A stretch of 64,000 nucleotides of DNA, taken from Solirubrobacter sp963837485 (lineage in GTDB: Bacteria > Actinomycetota > Thermoleophilia > Solirubrobacterales > Solirubrobacteraceae). How positions within the stretch are numbered: position 1 is the stretch's first letter; every line of letters starts with the position of its first letter. Under the pieces are notes generated by a model that saw nothing but the letters and a program-made list of their open reading frames with translations, made no database searches and was not told the DNA's origin. Below are positions 8,168 through 17,131 of this stretch, piece after piece. A program made the position numbers and the translations under genes. Location of the stretch: assembly GCA_963837485.1 (NCBI GenBank), contig CAWINP010000021.1, positions 62,001-126,000 of the forward strand, read 5' to 3'.

Positions 8168-10763
8168 ACGTCAGGGTCTTGGCGTAGGACCCCGTACGCA
8201 GCGCGTCGTTGGCGCCGATGTGCTGCTGGAACGCGATCGTGACCGCCTCGTTGGAGGTCGGGTTCGACCACGTCTTGAGCGTCGTCGGCGCCGCCGAGCC
8301 GCCGACATCGGCGAACGGCCCGCCCGCGTTGGCCTGCAGCGCCGACGGCAGCGAGAACGTGCCGTTGACGAGGTGGCCGGTGGCGGTGCTTGACGGATCG
8401 GCCACGCTCAGCGTGGCGTCACCGGCGGTGGAGACCACGTTGGCGGTCGTCTGCGCCGCGTAGTCCTTCGCGATGCCCGCCGTGAACGCGCCGAAGCTCG
8501 CGGGCGTGCCCAGCGTGAGCGAGAGCGTCGCCGGCACGGTGCCGCCGACGGTGCCGTCGGCCGTGCCGGTCGCCGCCGCGAGCGCGGCCCGGCCGCCCAC
8601 GACCGGGATCGTGATCGAGCTGCCGGCCAGGTCCAGCGTCAGCTGGGTGCCGGCCGCAGGCCGGATGTCGTAGTTGCGATCGGTCGAGAACACCATCAGC
8701 GCCAGCCGGCGGCCGGCCGGGACGACCGCGTCCTTGGCCTGCATGTCGAAGTGCAGGTCGTAGAACGTGCCCGGGGTGACCGGATCGCTGACGTAGTCGG
8801 ACGTGCGGTTCTCGGGATCGAGCCAGCCGCGCGTCAGGATCACGCCGCCCGTGGTGTCCGTCGCCGGGTAGCTGATCAGCGCAGCCGACAGGTTCGCTCT
8901 CGGCTTGCTGAACGCCGTCCGCAGCTTCACCGACGGCGTGCCGCTGATGCGGATGTCGTTGTTGAGGACGTTGGACTGGTAGACGAGCCGGTTCGGCGAG
9001 GTCGCCGCGTCACGCAGGACGGTGTCGGCCTGCGCGGCGTCGTCGGTCAGCGTCTCCTGCGCGGTGCCGGAGGCGCCCAGCGAAAGCCCGCCGCGCGCGC
9101 TGCCGCCCGCGGTCAGCATCTCGGTGACCGGCGCGCTGGCCGGGTCCGGCCATTCCGCATACGACGTCGGGTTGCTCGTATTGCAGCCAAGGCTCACGAT
9201 CGCGCCGTCGGCGACCTTGGAACCGGCCGCCGTGGCGACGGCCGCCGCGAGCGTCACGTGCGTCGCGTCGGGGATGTTCGTGATCGTCTGCGTCACGTTG
9301 GACACCGTGCCGTCGGCGGCGGTGACCGGGATCGTCAGCCGGTAGCCGAGCGGGAATGGGCTCGTGGAGGCCACCGTCAGCGTGGTCGTGTTCGACTGGT
9401 CGCCGGTCACCGTGGTCTGGCGCGGCGGGCAGGTGGCCGCCTCACGCACGACGTAGGACTTCGGCATGCTCTCGACGCCGTTCTGGACACCGTAGAGGTA
9501 GCGGCTGAACCAGCGGTTGATGAGCACGTCCGGCGGCGAGCCGCCGTGGCCGCCCTGGTGGAAGTAGAACTGATGCGGCACGTTGTTGCGCTTGAGCGCG
9601 TCCTGGAACTGCGCCGCGTTCTTGGTCATGACGTTGAAGTCGTTGTTGCCGTGCGCGATCAGCGCCGCGGCGTGGACGCTGTTGACGTCCTTCATGTAGT
9701 CGCGCTCGTCCCAGAACGCGCTGCGGTTGCCGGACAGCCGGTCCTCGGAGACGCCGATGTCCGCCATCTTCTGGCGGCAGATCTGGTACATGCCGCTCGC
9801 CTTCTCGTCAAGGCGCGAGTAGACGTCGTCGACGAGCACATCGAGGTCCTCGCCGAGGAACGAGTTGTTGCCGGTGCCGCCGGCCGCGGAGTGCGGCGCA
9901 CGCACCTGGCCGTTGGCGCGGTAGTAGTCGTACCAGTCGGAGATCGCCGAGATCGGGACGATCGCCTCGAGCCCCTGGACGCCGGTGGTTGCGGCCGCCT
10001 CGGGGATCGTGCCGTTGTACGACGTGCCCATCATGCCGACCTTGCCGGTCGCCCACGTCGGCAGCGGCGCCTCGGTGTTGCCGGTTTGCGTCGTATACGC
10101 CTTCGCGCGCCCGTTCAGCCAGTCGATGATCGCCGTCGCGCCGAGCGTCTCATTGCGGCCGCCGGACGTCGGGCAGCCCGTGGACCAGCCGGTGCCCGGC
10201 GACTCGGAGTGCACGACGCCGAAGCCGCGCGGCACCCACTGGGCCTCGAAGTCGTTGCTGATGTAGGTGGCGTCCCTAGGGTCTTGGCCGGCGGTAGGCA
10301 CCGCCGTGTCGCGCGGGGTCCAGAACGGCGCGAACGCCCGGGCCGGCGGCTGCGCACCGAGCTCGTGCGCGACGTTCCAGTTGCTGTAGTTCGGCGCGGT
10401 GCCCGCGAAGTACGGGCTGTCCTCGTAGATGACCGGGACCTTCAGGCCGTCGGACATCGTCTCCGGCGGCAGCACATAGTCCGCGTGCATTCGGTCGAGC
10501 TTGCCGTCGCCATCGGAGTCGAACGTGCTCTCGACCCACACCTGGCCCTGCACCCACTCCCTGCGGACCGTCGTGAACACGGACTGGGCCAGGCCGTTGA
10601 CGAACGTCGGGACGGCCGGCACCGGCTCGGGCGCCGGCGCGGCGAGCCCCACGGGCTTGTCGGGCATCTTCGGCGGAATCGGAGCCGCAGACGCCGCACT
10701 GGCCCCCACGACCGCCGCCATGGCGCTCGCCGCAACGGCGGTCGCCAGGAGTCTGATCCTCAA
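8142..10763 (-). CDS. Secreted S15 family (X-Pro dipeptidyl-peptidase-like) peptidase with sorting-like C-terminal domain
   Basis: This 873-residue protein has a Sec signal peptide ending ASAASAAP. The alpha/beta-hydrolase core has Ser 248 in GTSYNG, Asp 375 in HGNNDFNV and His 406 in GGHGGSP. These fit the catalytic triad of S15/CocE-NonD enzymes, which release X-Pro dipeptides or act as esterases. An insert at about 440-520 precedes the jelly-roll C-terminal part typical of S15 (ILTRGWLDPENR). Residues 739-873 form an added domain ending LRTGSYAKTLTFTLSTTTP. It is nearly identical in pattern to the ends of the M14 and DUF1080 proteins nearby and probably attaches the enzyme to the cell surface. 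No LPXTG motif or C-terminal anchor is present. Confidence 0.88.
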   Translation of the reverse strand: MRIRLLATAVAASAMAAVVGASAASAAPIPPKMPDKPVGLAAPAPEPVPAVPTFVNGLAQSVFTTVRREWVQGQVWVESTFDSDGDGKLDRMHADYVLPPETMSDGLKVPVIYEDSPYFAGTAPNYSNWNVAHELGAQPPARAFAPFWTPRDTAVPTAGQDPRDATYISNDFEAQWVPRGFGVVHSESPGTGWSTGCPTSGGRNETLGATAIIDWLNGRAKAYTTQTGNTEAPLPTWATGKVGMMGTSYNGTIPEAAATTGVQGLEAIVPISAISDWYDYYRANGQVRAPHSAAGGTGNNSFLGEDLDVLVDDVYSRLDEKASGMYQICRQKMADIGVSEDRLSGNRSAFWDERDYMKDVNSVHAAALIAHGNNDFNVMTKNAAQFQDALKRNNVPHQFYFHQGGHGGSPPDVLINRWFSRYLYGVQNGVESMPKSYVVREAATCPPRQTTVTGDQSNTTTLTVASTSPFPLGYRLTIPVTAADGTVSNVTQTITNIPDATHVTLAAAVATAAGSKVADGAIVSLGCNTSNPTSYAEWPDPASAPVTEMLTAGGSARGGLSLGASGTAQETLTDDAAQADTVLRDAATSPNRLVYQSNVLNNDIRISGTPSVKLRTAFSKPRANLSAALISYPATDTTGGVILTRGWLDPENRTSDYVSDPVTPGTFYDLHFDMQAKDAVVPAGRRLALMVFSTDRNYDIRPAAGTQLTLDLAGSSITIPVVGGRAALAAATGTADGTVGGTVPATLSLTLGTPASFGAFTAGIAKDYAAQTTANVVSTAGDATLSVADPSSTATGHLVNGTFSLPSALQANAGGPFADVGGSAAPTTLKTWSNPTSNEAVTIAFQQHIGANDALRTGSYAKTLTFTLSTTTP

Positions 10764-10878
10764 GTCTCTGCTCCCCTCTCAAGCAATGCTTGCCAGCAGT
10801 TGAGCGTCCATGGTGTCGCGCGCCCCGGCGATCGGCAACGTTCAGGTGCGCGCCACGTGATGAGATGTCTACACGCCT

Positions 10879-11358
10879 ATGCGGGTCGACGCGGTCGAGC
10901 AGGAGCGCTACTGGTATCCCGATGATGGCGGCGAGGTGTGGGTCGCCGGGTATCAGCTCGTGGACGCCGAGGGGCGCTATCTCGGGCGCGATGCGCCCGA
11001 GCTGGTGGACGCCGGGCTGCGCGTGGCGGGCGTGGCCGGGGCGGGAGCGCACCACTCCGGCGCGTTGCAATCGGACGCGGCGGCGCCCGGGAGCGTGCTC
11101 GTGCTCCGGCGCGAGAACGAGAACGAGCACGACGCCAACGCGATCGCCGTGGAGACGGCCGCCGGCGAGATGCTCGGGTTCGTCCCGCGCGAGCTCGCCG
11201 CCGAGCTCGCGCCGCGCATCGACGCCGGCGAGCCGTTCTCGGCGCTCGCGCTGCGCGAGCAGCGGGCCACCCCGCGCGACCCGCGGTCCGGGCTGACGAT
11301 GCTGCTGGCGCCGGCCTCCGAGGTCCACTTAAGGGTGCTGCCCGTACCCCGAGATTAG
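10879..11358 (+). CDS. HIRAN-domain protein
   Basis: This 159-residue soluble protein has a HIRAN domain: strand LRVAGVAGAGAH, then LVLRRENENEHDANAIAVE and GEMLGFVPRELAAELAPRID. HIRAN domains bind 3' DNA ends or stalled forks when fused to helicases. Stand-alone bacterial versions are thought to act in DNA repair or phage-related contexts. An extra N-terminal segment containing EQERYWYPDDGG has no known match. It is divergent from the S15 gene with 115 bases between. Lack of a helicase neighbour leaves its role open. Confidence 0.7.
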   Translation: MRVDAVEQERYWYPDDGGEVWVAGYQLVDAEGRYLGRDAPELVDAGLRVAGVAGAGAHHSGALQSDAAAPGSVLVLRRENENEHDANAIAVETAAGEMLGFVPRELAAELAPRIDAGEPFSALALREQRATPRDPRSGLTMLLAPASEVHLRVLPVPRD

Positions 11359-11394
11359 AGATCTCCGTCGTACGCGGGCCGTCGCCGGAGCCGG

Positions 11395-11685
11395 ATGATC
11401 CAGCACATGCTTTGCACGGACGCCCCCACCCAGCCCCGAGTCGCGACGTACGGTGCCGCGCTGACCTTCGAGACGATCGAGGCCTTCGAGGCCCGCCCCG
11501 CCCCCGTGCGGCTGCGGCCGTGGGAGGACACGCTGCTGCGCGTGCTCGACGGCGTGCTGCGCCTGACCACGGAGTGCGAAGAGCGCCGGATGGGCGTCGG
11601 CGAGGAGGCCATCCTCCCCGCCGGAACGCCGCATCAGCTCGCGGGCGTGGACGGCGCCGCCCGCGTCGTCATCGGCTACCGCTGA
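11395..11685 (+). CDS. Small cupin-domain protein
   Basis: This 96-residue single-domain cupin has strand motifs LRPWEDTLLRVLDGVLRL and GVGEEAILPAGTPHQLAG; the His before the last strand is a typical metal ligand. The family includes small-molecule binders and isomerases, and the substrate cannot be told here. ATG 11407 is an alternative start. The 3' end overlaps the convergent pta gene by ten bases. Confidence 0.65.
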   Translation: MIQHMLCTDAPTQPRVATYGAALTFETIEAFEARPAPVRLRPWEDTLLRVLDGVLRLTTECEERRMGVGEEAILPAGTPHQLAGVDGAARVVIGYR

Positions 11686-13694
11686 GCCTGGATCGCGGTG
11701 ATCGCGACCGTGTTGACGATGTCGTGCACGGTCGCGCCTCGCGAGAGGTCGTTGACCGGCTTGTTGAGCCCCTGAAGGACGGGCCCGATCGCGACCGCGC
11801 CTGCGCTTCGCTGGACCGCCTTGTAGGTGTTGTTGCCGGTGTTGAGGTCGGGGAAGATGAACACGGTCGCGCGCCCCGCGACCGTGCTCTCGGGCAGCTT
11901 CGTCCGCGCGACGCTGGCGTCGACCGCGGCGTCATATTGGATCGGCCCGTCGACAGAGAGCTCCGGCGCCCGCTCGCGCACGAGCCGCGTCGCCTCCCGC
12001 ACGCGATCGACGTCGGCGCCGGTCCCCGAGCTTCCGGTCGAGTAGGAGAGCATCGCCACGCGCGGCTCGACGCCGAACTGCGCCGCGGTCGCCGCCGAGG
12101 AGACCGCGATGTCGGCGAGCTCCTCGGCCGTCGGCTCGGGATTGATCGCGCAGTCCGCGTAGACGAGCACGCGGTCGGCGAGGCACATGAAGAACGCGCT
12201 CGAGACCATCGCGACGCCGGGCCGCGTCCGGATCAGCTCGAAGCTCGGGCGGATCGTCTCCGCGGTCGTGTGGGTGGAGCCGGAGACCATCCCATCGGCC
12301 ATCTCCAGCGCGACCATCAGGGTGCCGAAGTACGACGGGTCGGCCACGATGTCGCGCGCGACGTCGACCGTCACGCCCTTGTGCTCGCGACGTCGCGCAT
12401 ACTCCAGCGCGAAGTGCTCCGCCAGCTCCGGCTCGGCCGGATCGAGCACGTGCGCGCCTGCGATGTCGAGCCCCAGCCGGGCCGCCGCCCCGCGCACCTC
12501 CAGCTCGGAGCCCAGCAGCGTCAGCTGGGCCACGCCGCGCAGCAGCAGCGTCTCGGCGGCGCGCAGGATCCGCTCCTCGGTGCCCTCGGGCAGCACGATG
12601 TGGCTGATGTGCTCGCGCGCGCGGTCGAGCAGCGTGTACTCGAACATCAGCGGCGTGACCGCTCGCGAGCGCGACACGTCGAGCCGGCCGAGCAGCTCGT
12701 CGCCGTCCACGTGGCGCTCGAACAGCGCAAGCGCGGTGTCGATCTTGCGGCGCGCCTGCGGGCTGATGCGGCCCTCGTGAGCGCCCGCCAGCATCGCGGT
12801 CTCATAAGTGCCTCGCGAGGTGAGGACCACCGGCGGCATCGCCCGCCCGTCGACCGGCGCGAGGAGCTGCTGCGGCGGTCGCAGCCCGCCGGTGAGCACG
12901 ATCCCCGACACGGCGGGGAGCGTGCTGGACGCGTGCGCGTAGAGCGCGCCGAGCAGCACGTCGTGACGGTCGCCGGGCGCGACAACGAGCGCGCCGTCGT
13001 GAAGGCGGTCGAGCAGGTTCGGAAGCGTCATTGCGCCGATCAGCACGCTGAGCGCGTCGCGCCCCAGCAGCTCCGGATCGCCCGCGATCAGCTCCCCCTC
13101 GCACGCCGTCGCGATCTGCCCGACCGTCGGCGCCATCAGCAGCCTCACCTCGGGCACCACGTACGCGTCGACGAGCGCCGACACCGCGTCCATGGACTCC
13201 GGATCGACGCGGTTGACGATCGCGCCGACGACCGCGCAGCCGGCGCCGCGGACCGCGCCGAGCGCGACGCCCAGCGCCGTCTGCACGTCCTCAGGCGAGC
13301 GGTCGTGGCCGGTCACGATGCAGATCACCGGCAGGCCGAGGTTCAGCGCGATGCGGGCATTGAACTGCAGCTCGCCGGCGGTGCCGACGCCCTCGAAGTC
13401 CGTCCCCACCACCAGCACGCCGTCGCAGTCCGCCGCCAGGGCGCGATAGCGGGCGACGATCTCCTCCAGGGCGCGCGCCTCGTCGGCGCGCACGTCCTCG
13501 TAGCCGACGCCCGCGGACACGACGTCCGCGCCGCAGGCGCTCAGCAGCTCGAGCAACGGATCGTCGGCCGGCGCGACCGGATGGAGCACGCCCAGCCGGC
13601 GCACTCGGCGCGCCAGCAGCTGCTGGACGCCGAGCGCGATCGCCGATTTCCCGGTCGCCGGCTCGCAGCCGGCCACGTATACGCCCTGGCTCAT
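11676..13694 (-). CDS. pta: Phosphate acetyltransferase
   Basis: This 672-residue long-form phosphotransacetylase interconverts acetyl-CoA plus phosphate and acetyl phosphate plus CoA. The N-terminal P-loop-like domain carries GCEPATGKS at residues 9-17. The DRTGG-type regulatory middle domain spans about 200-320. The C-terminal PTA/PTB catalytic domain spans about 345-670, with IVLPEGTEERILRAAE near its start and DGPIQYDAAVD near its end. ATG 13694 (MSQGVYVAG) is chosen over 13706 because it starts directly at the first strand. No acetate kinase gene is adjacent in the window, which is unusual for pta. The stop overlaps the convergent cupin gene. Confidence 0.93.
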   Translation of the reverse strand: MSQGVYVAGCEPATGKSAIALGVQQLLARRVRRLGVLHPVAPADDPLLELLSACGADVVSAGVGYEDVRADEARALEEIVARYRALAADCDGVLVVGTDFEGVGTAGELQFNARIALNLGLPVICIVTGHDRSPEDVQTALGVALGAVRGAGCAVVGAIVNRVDPESMDAVSALVDAYVVPEVRLLMAPTVGQIATACEGELIAGDPELLGRDALSVLIGAMTLPNLLDRLHDGALVVAPGDRHDVLLGALYAHASSTLPAVSGIVLTGGLRPPQQLLAPVDGRAMPPVVLTSRGTYETAMLAGAHEGRISPQARRKIDTALALFERHVDGDELLGRLDVSRSRAVTPLMFEYTLLDRAREHISHIVLPEGTEERILRAAETLLLRGVAQLTLLGSELEVRGAAARLGLDIAGAHVLDPAEPELAEHFALEYARRREHKGVTVDVARDIVADPSYFGTLMVALEMADGMVSGSTHTTAETIRPSFELIRTRPGVAMVSSAFFMCLADRVLVYADCAINPEPTAEELADIAVSSAATAAQFGVEPRVAMLSYSTGSSGTGADVDRVREATRLVRERAPELSVDGPIQYDAAVDASVARTKLPESTVAGRATVFIFPDLNTGNNTYKAVQRSAGAVAIGPVLQGLNKPVNDLSRGATVHDIVNTVAITAIQAQR

Positions 13695-13732
13695 GACTTC
13701 GCACATGGTCGCGAAGTCGCGGCCTCGGTGTA

Positions 13733-14287
13733 TTACGCCGCCTCCTCCACCGGCGCGTCGACCTCGCGCACGAGGTCTGCGAGCACGTCGCGCAGCCGCG
13801 CGTTCAGCTCAGCATCGGCCAGATCGCCGTCGTCGGTGAACGCGCTGTCGGCCAGCCCGACCGGCAGCTCGGACTCGAGCACGTGCGCGCCGCTGGCCTT
13901 GAGCGCCTTGCGCACCTCGGCCTGCGCCCACACCGCTCCGAACAGGCCGGTGCTCGCGCCGATCACCGCACATGCCTTGTCGCGCAGCACGTTCTCGGGG
14001 AACGGCCGCGACGCCCAGTCGAGCGCGTTCTTGAGCGCGCCCGGCAGCGACGCGTTGTATTCGGGCGTGGCGATCAGGAGCGCGTCGGCCTCGTCGATCT
14101 CGGCCAGGAACGCGCGCACCGCCGCCGGCGGGTCGGTCTCCTCGTCCTCATTGAACGCCGGGATCTCCGCGAGCCCGCTCCACTCGCTCAGCACGGCTCC
14201 GGGCGGGAGCCGATCGCCCGCCGCCCGGAGCAGCTTCCGGTTGTGGGATCCCTCGCGCAGGCTGCCCGCGATGCCGAGGATCCGCAT
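13733..14287 (-). CDS. NADPH-dependent FMN reductase
   Basis: This 184-residue flavodoxin-like protein has the phosphate-binding opening ILGIAGSLREGSHNRKLL and the family signature TPEYNASLPGALKNALDW, followed by GAVWAQAEVRKAL. These enzymes reduce FMN or quinones and azo compounds with NADPH. The ATG at 14287 lies six bases after the stop of the YceI gene, so the two form one operon. A palindromic operator upstream of YceI suggests control by a quinone- or redox-sensing regulator. Confidence 0.87.
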   Translation of the reverse strand: MRILGIAGSLREGSHNRKLLRAAGDRLPPGAVLSEWSGLAEIPAFNEDEETDPPAAVRAFLAEIDEADALLIATPEYNASLPGALKNALDWASRPFPENVLRDKACAVIGASTGLFGAVWAQAEVRKALKASGAHVLESELPVGLADSAFTDDGDLADAELNARLRDVLADLVREVDAPVEEAA

Positions 14288-14292
14288 CGGGA

Positions 14293-14826
14293 TTACGCCT
14301 GCTCGACCAGCGACAGCTCGACCGTCAGGGTGACCTGGTTGGCGAGCGCGCCGTCGCCCGACGGCAGCGGCACGTTCCAGTTGAAGTCCCACTGGGTGCG
14401 GTCGATCGCCGCCTCCAGGTTCAGGTGGCCGCGCGTGTTGCCGAACGCGTCGCCGGCCGGCGCCTGCCAGGTGCCGGTGGCGACGACCGGGTTCGTGATG
14501 CCCTTGATGGTCAGCTCGCCCTCGGCGCTCGCGGTGCCGTCGTCATTGAGCTCCAGCGACGTCGAGGTGAACGTCACCTGCGGGTGATTGCCGGCGTCGA
14601 AGAACTCCGGGCCGAGCACATGGGCGCGGAACTGCTCGGGCGAGCGGATCGAGATCGACTCGACCTTGGCGGCGCCCTCGAGGCGGCCGTCGGCGAGCGT
14701 CGCCTGAACCTCGTCGAGCGTCCCCTTGAAGATCGACACGCCCTGGTAGCGCACCGCGAAGCCGAAGCTCGAGTGCACGGGGTCGACGGTGTAGGTGCCG
14801 CTAAGCGGCGCAGCTGCGGTGGTCAT
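14293..14826 (-). CDS. YceI family lipid-binding protein
   Basis: This 177-residue lipocalin-like YceI protein has an N-terminal TYTVDPVHSSFGFAVRY motif and a FDAGNHPQVTFTSTSL motif in the middle, ending in beta-strands. The family binds polyisoprenoid or amphiphilic molecules. There is no signal peptide, so this one is cytoplasmic, as are many actinobacterial members. It heads a two-gene operon with the FMN reductase. ATG 14826 sits after a GGAGGC-like site. The dyad at 14857-14873 lies just upstream in the promoter region. Confidence 0.87.
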   Translation of the reverse strand: MTTAAAPLSGTYTVDPVHSSFGFAVRYQGVSIFKGTLDEVQATLADGRLEGAAKVESISIRSPEQFRAHVLGPEFFDAGNHPQVTFTSTSLELNDDGTASAEGELTIKGITNPVVATGTWQAPAGDAFGNTRGHLNLEAAIDRTQWDFNWNVPLPSGDGALANQVTLTVELSLVEQA

Positions 14827-14856
14827 GGCGGTGGCCTCCCGGCTTTCTCTCTGTGG

Positions 14857-14873
14857 GTTTACGTCCTGTAAAC
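14857..14873. promoter_or_regulatory. GTTTAC-N5-GTAAAC operator upstream of YceI/FMN reductase
   Basis: A perfect six-base inverted repeat with a five-base spacer lies 31 bases upstream of the YceI start. GTTTAC/GTAAAC dyads of this spacing resemble published operators of HxlR/MarR-type redox-sensing regulators (remembered pattern, not searched). No such regulator is encoded in the window. A second dyad, cgga-N6-tccg, follows immediately at 14873-14886. Confidence 0.55.
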
Positions 14874-15040
14874 GGATCGCGGTCCGCTTACGCCCGCACA
14901 CCTTAGCGCAACCGATTTCGGATGCAACTAGATCCGTGGAGACATCTCCACGGCCGGGTGGGTTTCACGGTCCGCTCAAGAGGTACGTGTCTCCTGTGCG
15001 CGCGGACGGGACCGCGCGCTGGGCCAAATCGGGAGGGCTC

Positions 15041-17128
15041 ATGAGAGGCAGAGTGAGGGCGCGTCGGGCTTGCGGGCTTGCGGTCGTGGCGCTGCTCGCG
15101 CACGCCGGGGTGGCAAGCGCGCAGGCGGAGAACCAGGTGACTGGGCTCACAGCGACGCAGTCGGACGGCTTCACGAGGCTCCGCTGGACGGCGGTGCCGA
15201 ACGCGACCGACTACCAGATCGAGCGCACGCCGGTCGACGCCGCCGGCGCGCCGGCGGGCGACGCCGTCGTCGTCGGCGTGTGGCAGCCGGAGAGGACGGT
15301 CACGCCGGACAAGCCGGCGTTCGCCGACGCCGGCTTCGCGCTCGGCAACCGCTATCAGTGGCGCGTCCGAGCGCGCTTGGGGACGACGCCGCAGCCGTAC
15401 TCGGACCCGGTGTCGGGGACGACGCTGCCGCAGTGGGGCTCCGGCGCCGGCGCCTCGCTGCGCACGCAGTACGAGACGGCCGGGGATGGCACGTACACGA
15501 GCGACGTGAACGAATACGCGTACGAGGCGGCGCTCGACCAGGCGTCCGATCGCGTGCGCATGGTGCAGATCGCCGAGACGATCGAGCACCGCGCGGTCAA
15601 CATGCTGATCATCGGCAACCCGGCGCCGCCGGCGACGGCCGCGGCGATCTCGGACCGGCCGGCCTACGCGGTCAACTGCAACGTCCACGGCAACGAGCCG
15701 TCGGGCCGCGAGGCGTGCTTCATCATGGCGCGCGAGCTCGCATTCACGACCGATCCGCGGATGCTCGACATCCTGTCGCGGATCACGATCCTGCTCGTGC
15801 CGTCGATCAACGCCGACGGCCGCGCGCACAACACGCGCGGGAACACCACGGGGCAGGACCTCAACCGCGACTACGCGAACATCACGCAGAACGAGACCAA
15901 GGGCTTCGTGGCGATGCTGCGCGACTACACGCCCGAGGTGCTGATCGACTCCCACGAGGGCGACAGCGAGGACCTGCCGATCCTCACCGCCCGCTCGCTC
16001 AACGTGCCCAGGCCGTTCTACGACGAGGGCAAGGAGCAGATGGTCGAGGGCTGGATGTACGGGCACGCGGCCGTCGACGGCTGGTGGATGGGCCCCTACA
16101 GCACCGGCGGCGACAGCCACGAAGGCATCCTGCGCAACACCGGCGCGCTGAAGAACACGATGAGCATGCTCGGCGAGGCGCGCGGCTCGGGCGGCGTGAC
16201 CCGGCCGGCGGAGGCGGGCAACACCCTCGGCAACCGCAACCGCAAGGTCTACGCGCACCTGTGGGAGAACTACCAGGGGCTCGAGTACTACAACGCGCGG
16301 CTGCCAATCATCCACAACCTGATCCAGGCCTCGATCGCCTACAACGTGTCCAACACGGGCCCGGTCGTGCTGCGCGGCTCCTGGCCGTGGCCGTACAACC
16401 CGGTCAACGGGGCGAACACCGGGCTGCCGGACGTCGACGCGGTCACGTCCGACCACGTCCTCGACCCGCCGCCCTGCGGCTACTTCCTCACGCCCGAGCA
16501 GTACGCGGGCGCCAACCCGGACGGGACCGTGCAGGAGCGGCTCGCGTTGCACGGCATCGCGGTCGAGAAGTGGCCGAACGGCTACCTGGTGCGGCTCGCG
16601 CAGCGGCAGCGGGGGCTGATCGCGCCGATCCTCGACGGCGCGTCGGTCGACCCGTCGCCGATGGTCGCCGGGACGCGGCTGTACGACTGCCCGGCCAAGG
16701 CCGAGGGCGGCGTCGGCGGCACGGTGCCGGCGACGCTGTCGCTGACGCTCGGTCCGCCGGCAGCGTTCGGCGCGTTCACGCCGGGCGTCACCCAGGACTA
16801 CTTCGCCGGCACGACCGCGAACGTGACCTCGACGGCGGGTGACGCGCTGCTGAGCGTGTCCGATCCGGACACCGTCGCGCCGGGCCACCTGGTCAACGGC
16901 GCGTTCTCGCTGCCTGAGCCGCTGCAGATGCGCGGGCGCAAGGGCGACGCGCAGGGCACGGCGTACAACCCGATCGGCGCCCAGTTCAACCTCCTCACCT
17001 GGAGCGGACCGGTGTCCAACGACCCGGTCGCGCTCGACTACAAGCAGACGATCAAGGCAAGCGACCCGCTGCGCACGGGCACGTACAGCAAGACGCTGAC
17101 GTTCACGCTCTCGACCACGAGCCCGTAG
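15041..17128 (+). CDS. Secreted M14 zinc carboxypeptidase with Fn3 and sorting-like C-terminal domain
   Basis: This 695-residue protein has a twin-Arg-free signal peptide (ACGLAVVALLAHAGVASAQA). A fibronectin-III-like domain (TGLTATQSDGFTRLRWTAVP to about 115) precedes an M14 peptidase domain with zinc ligands His216 and Glu219 in NVHGNEPSG and His305 in IDSHEGDSEDLP. Residues 558-695 repeat the C-terminal domain of the S15 and DUF1080 proteins and end LRTGTYSKTLTFTLSTTSP. It probably trims extracellular peptides at the cell surface. ATG 15041 follows a GGGAGGG site at proper spacing. It is tail-to-tail with the MopE/RTX gene, leaving only three bases between stops. Confidence 0.88.
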   Translation: MRGRVRARRACGLAVVALLAHAGVASAQAENQVTGLTATQSDGFTRLRWTAVPNATDYQIERTPVDAAGAPAGDAVVVGVWQPERTVTPDKPAFADAGFALGNRYQWRVRARLGTTPQPYSDPVSGTTLPQWGSGAGASLRTQYETAGDGTYTSDVNEYAYEAALDQASDRVRMVQIAETIEHRAVNMLIIGNPAPPATAAAISDRPAYAVNCNVHGNEPSGREACFIMARELAFTTDPRMLDILSRITILLVPSINADGRAHNTRGNTTGQDLNRDYANITQNETKGFVAMLRDYTPEVLIDSHEGDSEDLPILTARSLNVPRPFYDEGKEQMVEGWMYGHAAVDGWWMGPYSTGGDSHEGILRNTGALKNTMSMLGEARGSGGVTRPAEAGNTLGNRNRKVYAHLWENYQGLEYYNARLPIIHNLIQASIAYNVSNTGPVVLRGSWPWPYNPVNGANTGLPDVDAVTSDHVLDPPPCGYFLTPEQYAGANPDGTVQERLALHGIAVEKWPNGYLVRLAQRQRGLIAPILDGASVDPSPMVAGTRLYDCPAKAEGGVGGTVPATLSLTLGPPAAFGAFTPGVTQDYFAGTTANVTSTAGDALLSVSDPDTVAPGHLVNGAFSLPEPLQMRGRKGDAQGTAYNPIGAQFNLLTWSGPVSNDPVALDYKQTIKASDPLRTGTYSKTLTFTLSTTSP

Positions 17129-17131
17129 CGA

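Noticed and set aside
10938..14333. 1131-codon open frame on the plus strand across HIRAN, cupin and antisense to pta and FMN reductase
   Set aside because: It is a third-position GC shadow: the translation is Arg/Ala/Gly repeats with no domain, and it overlaps well-supported genes on both strands.
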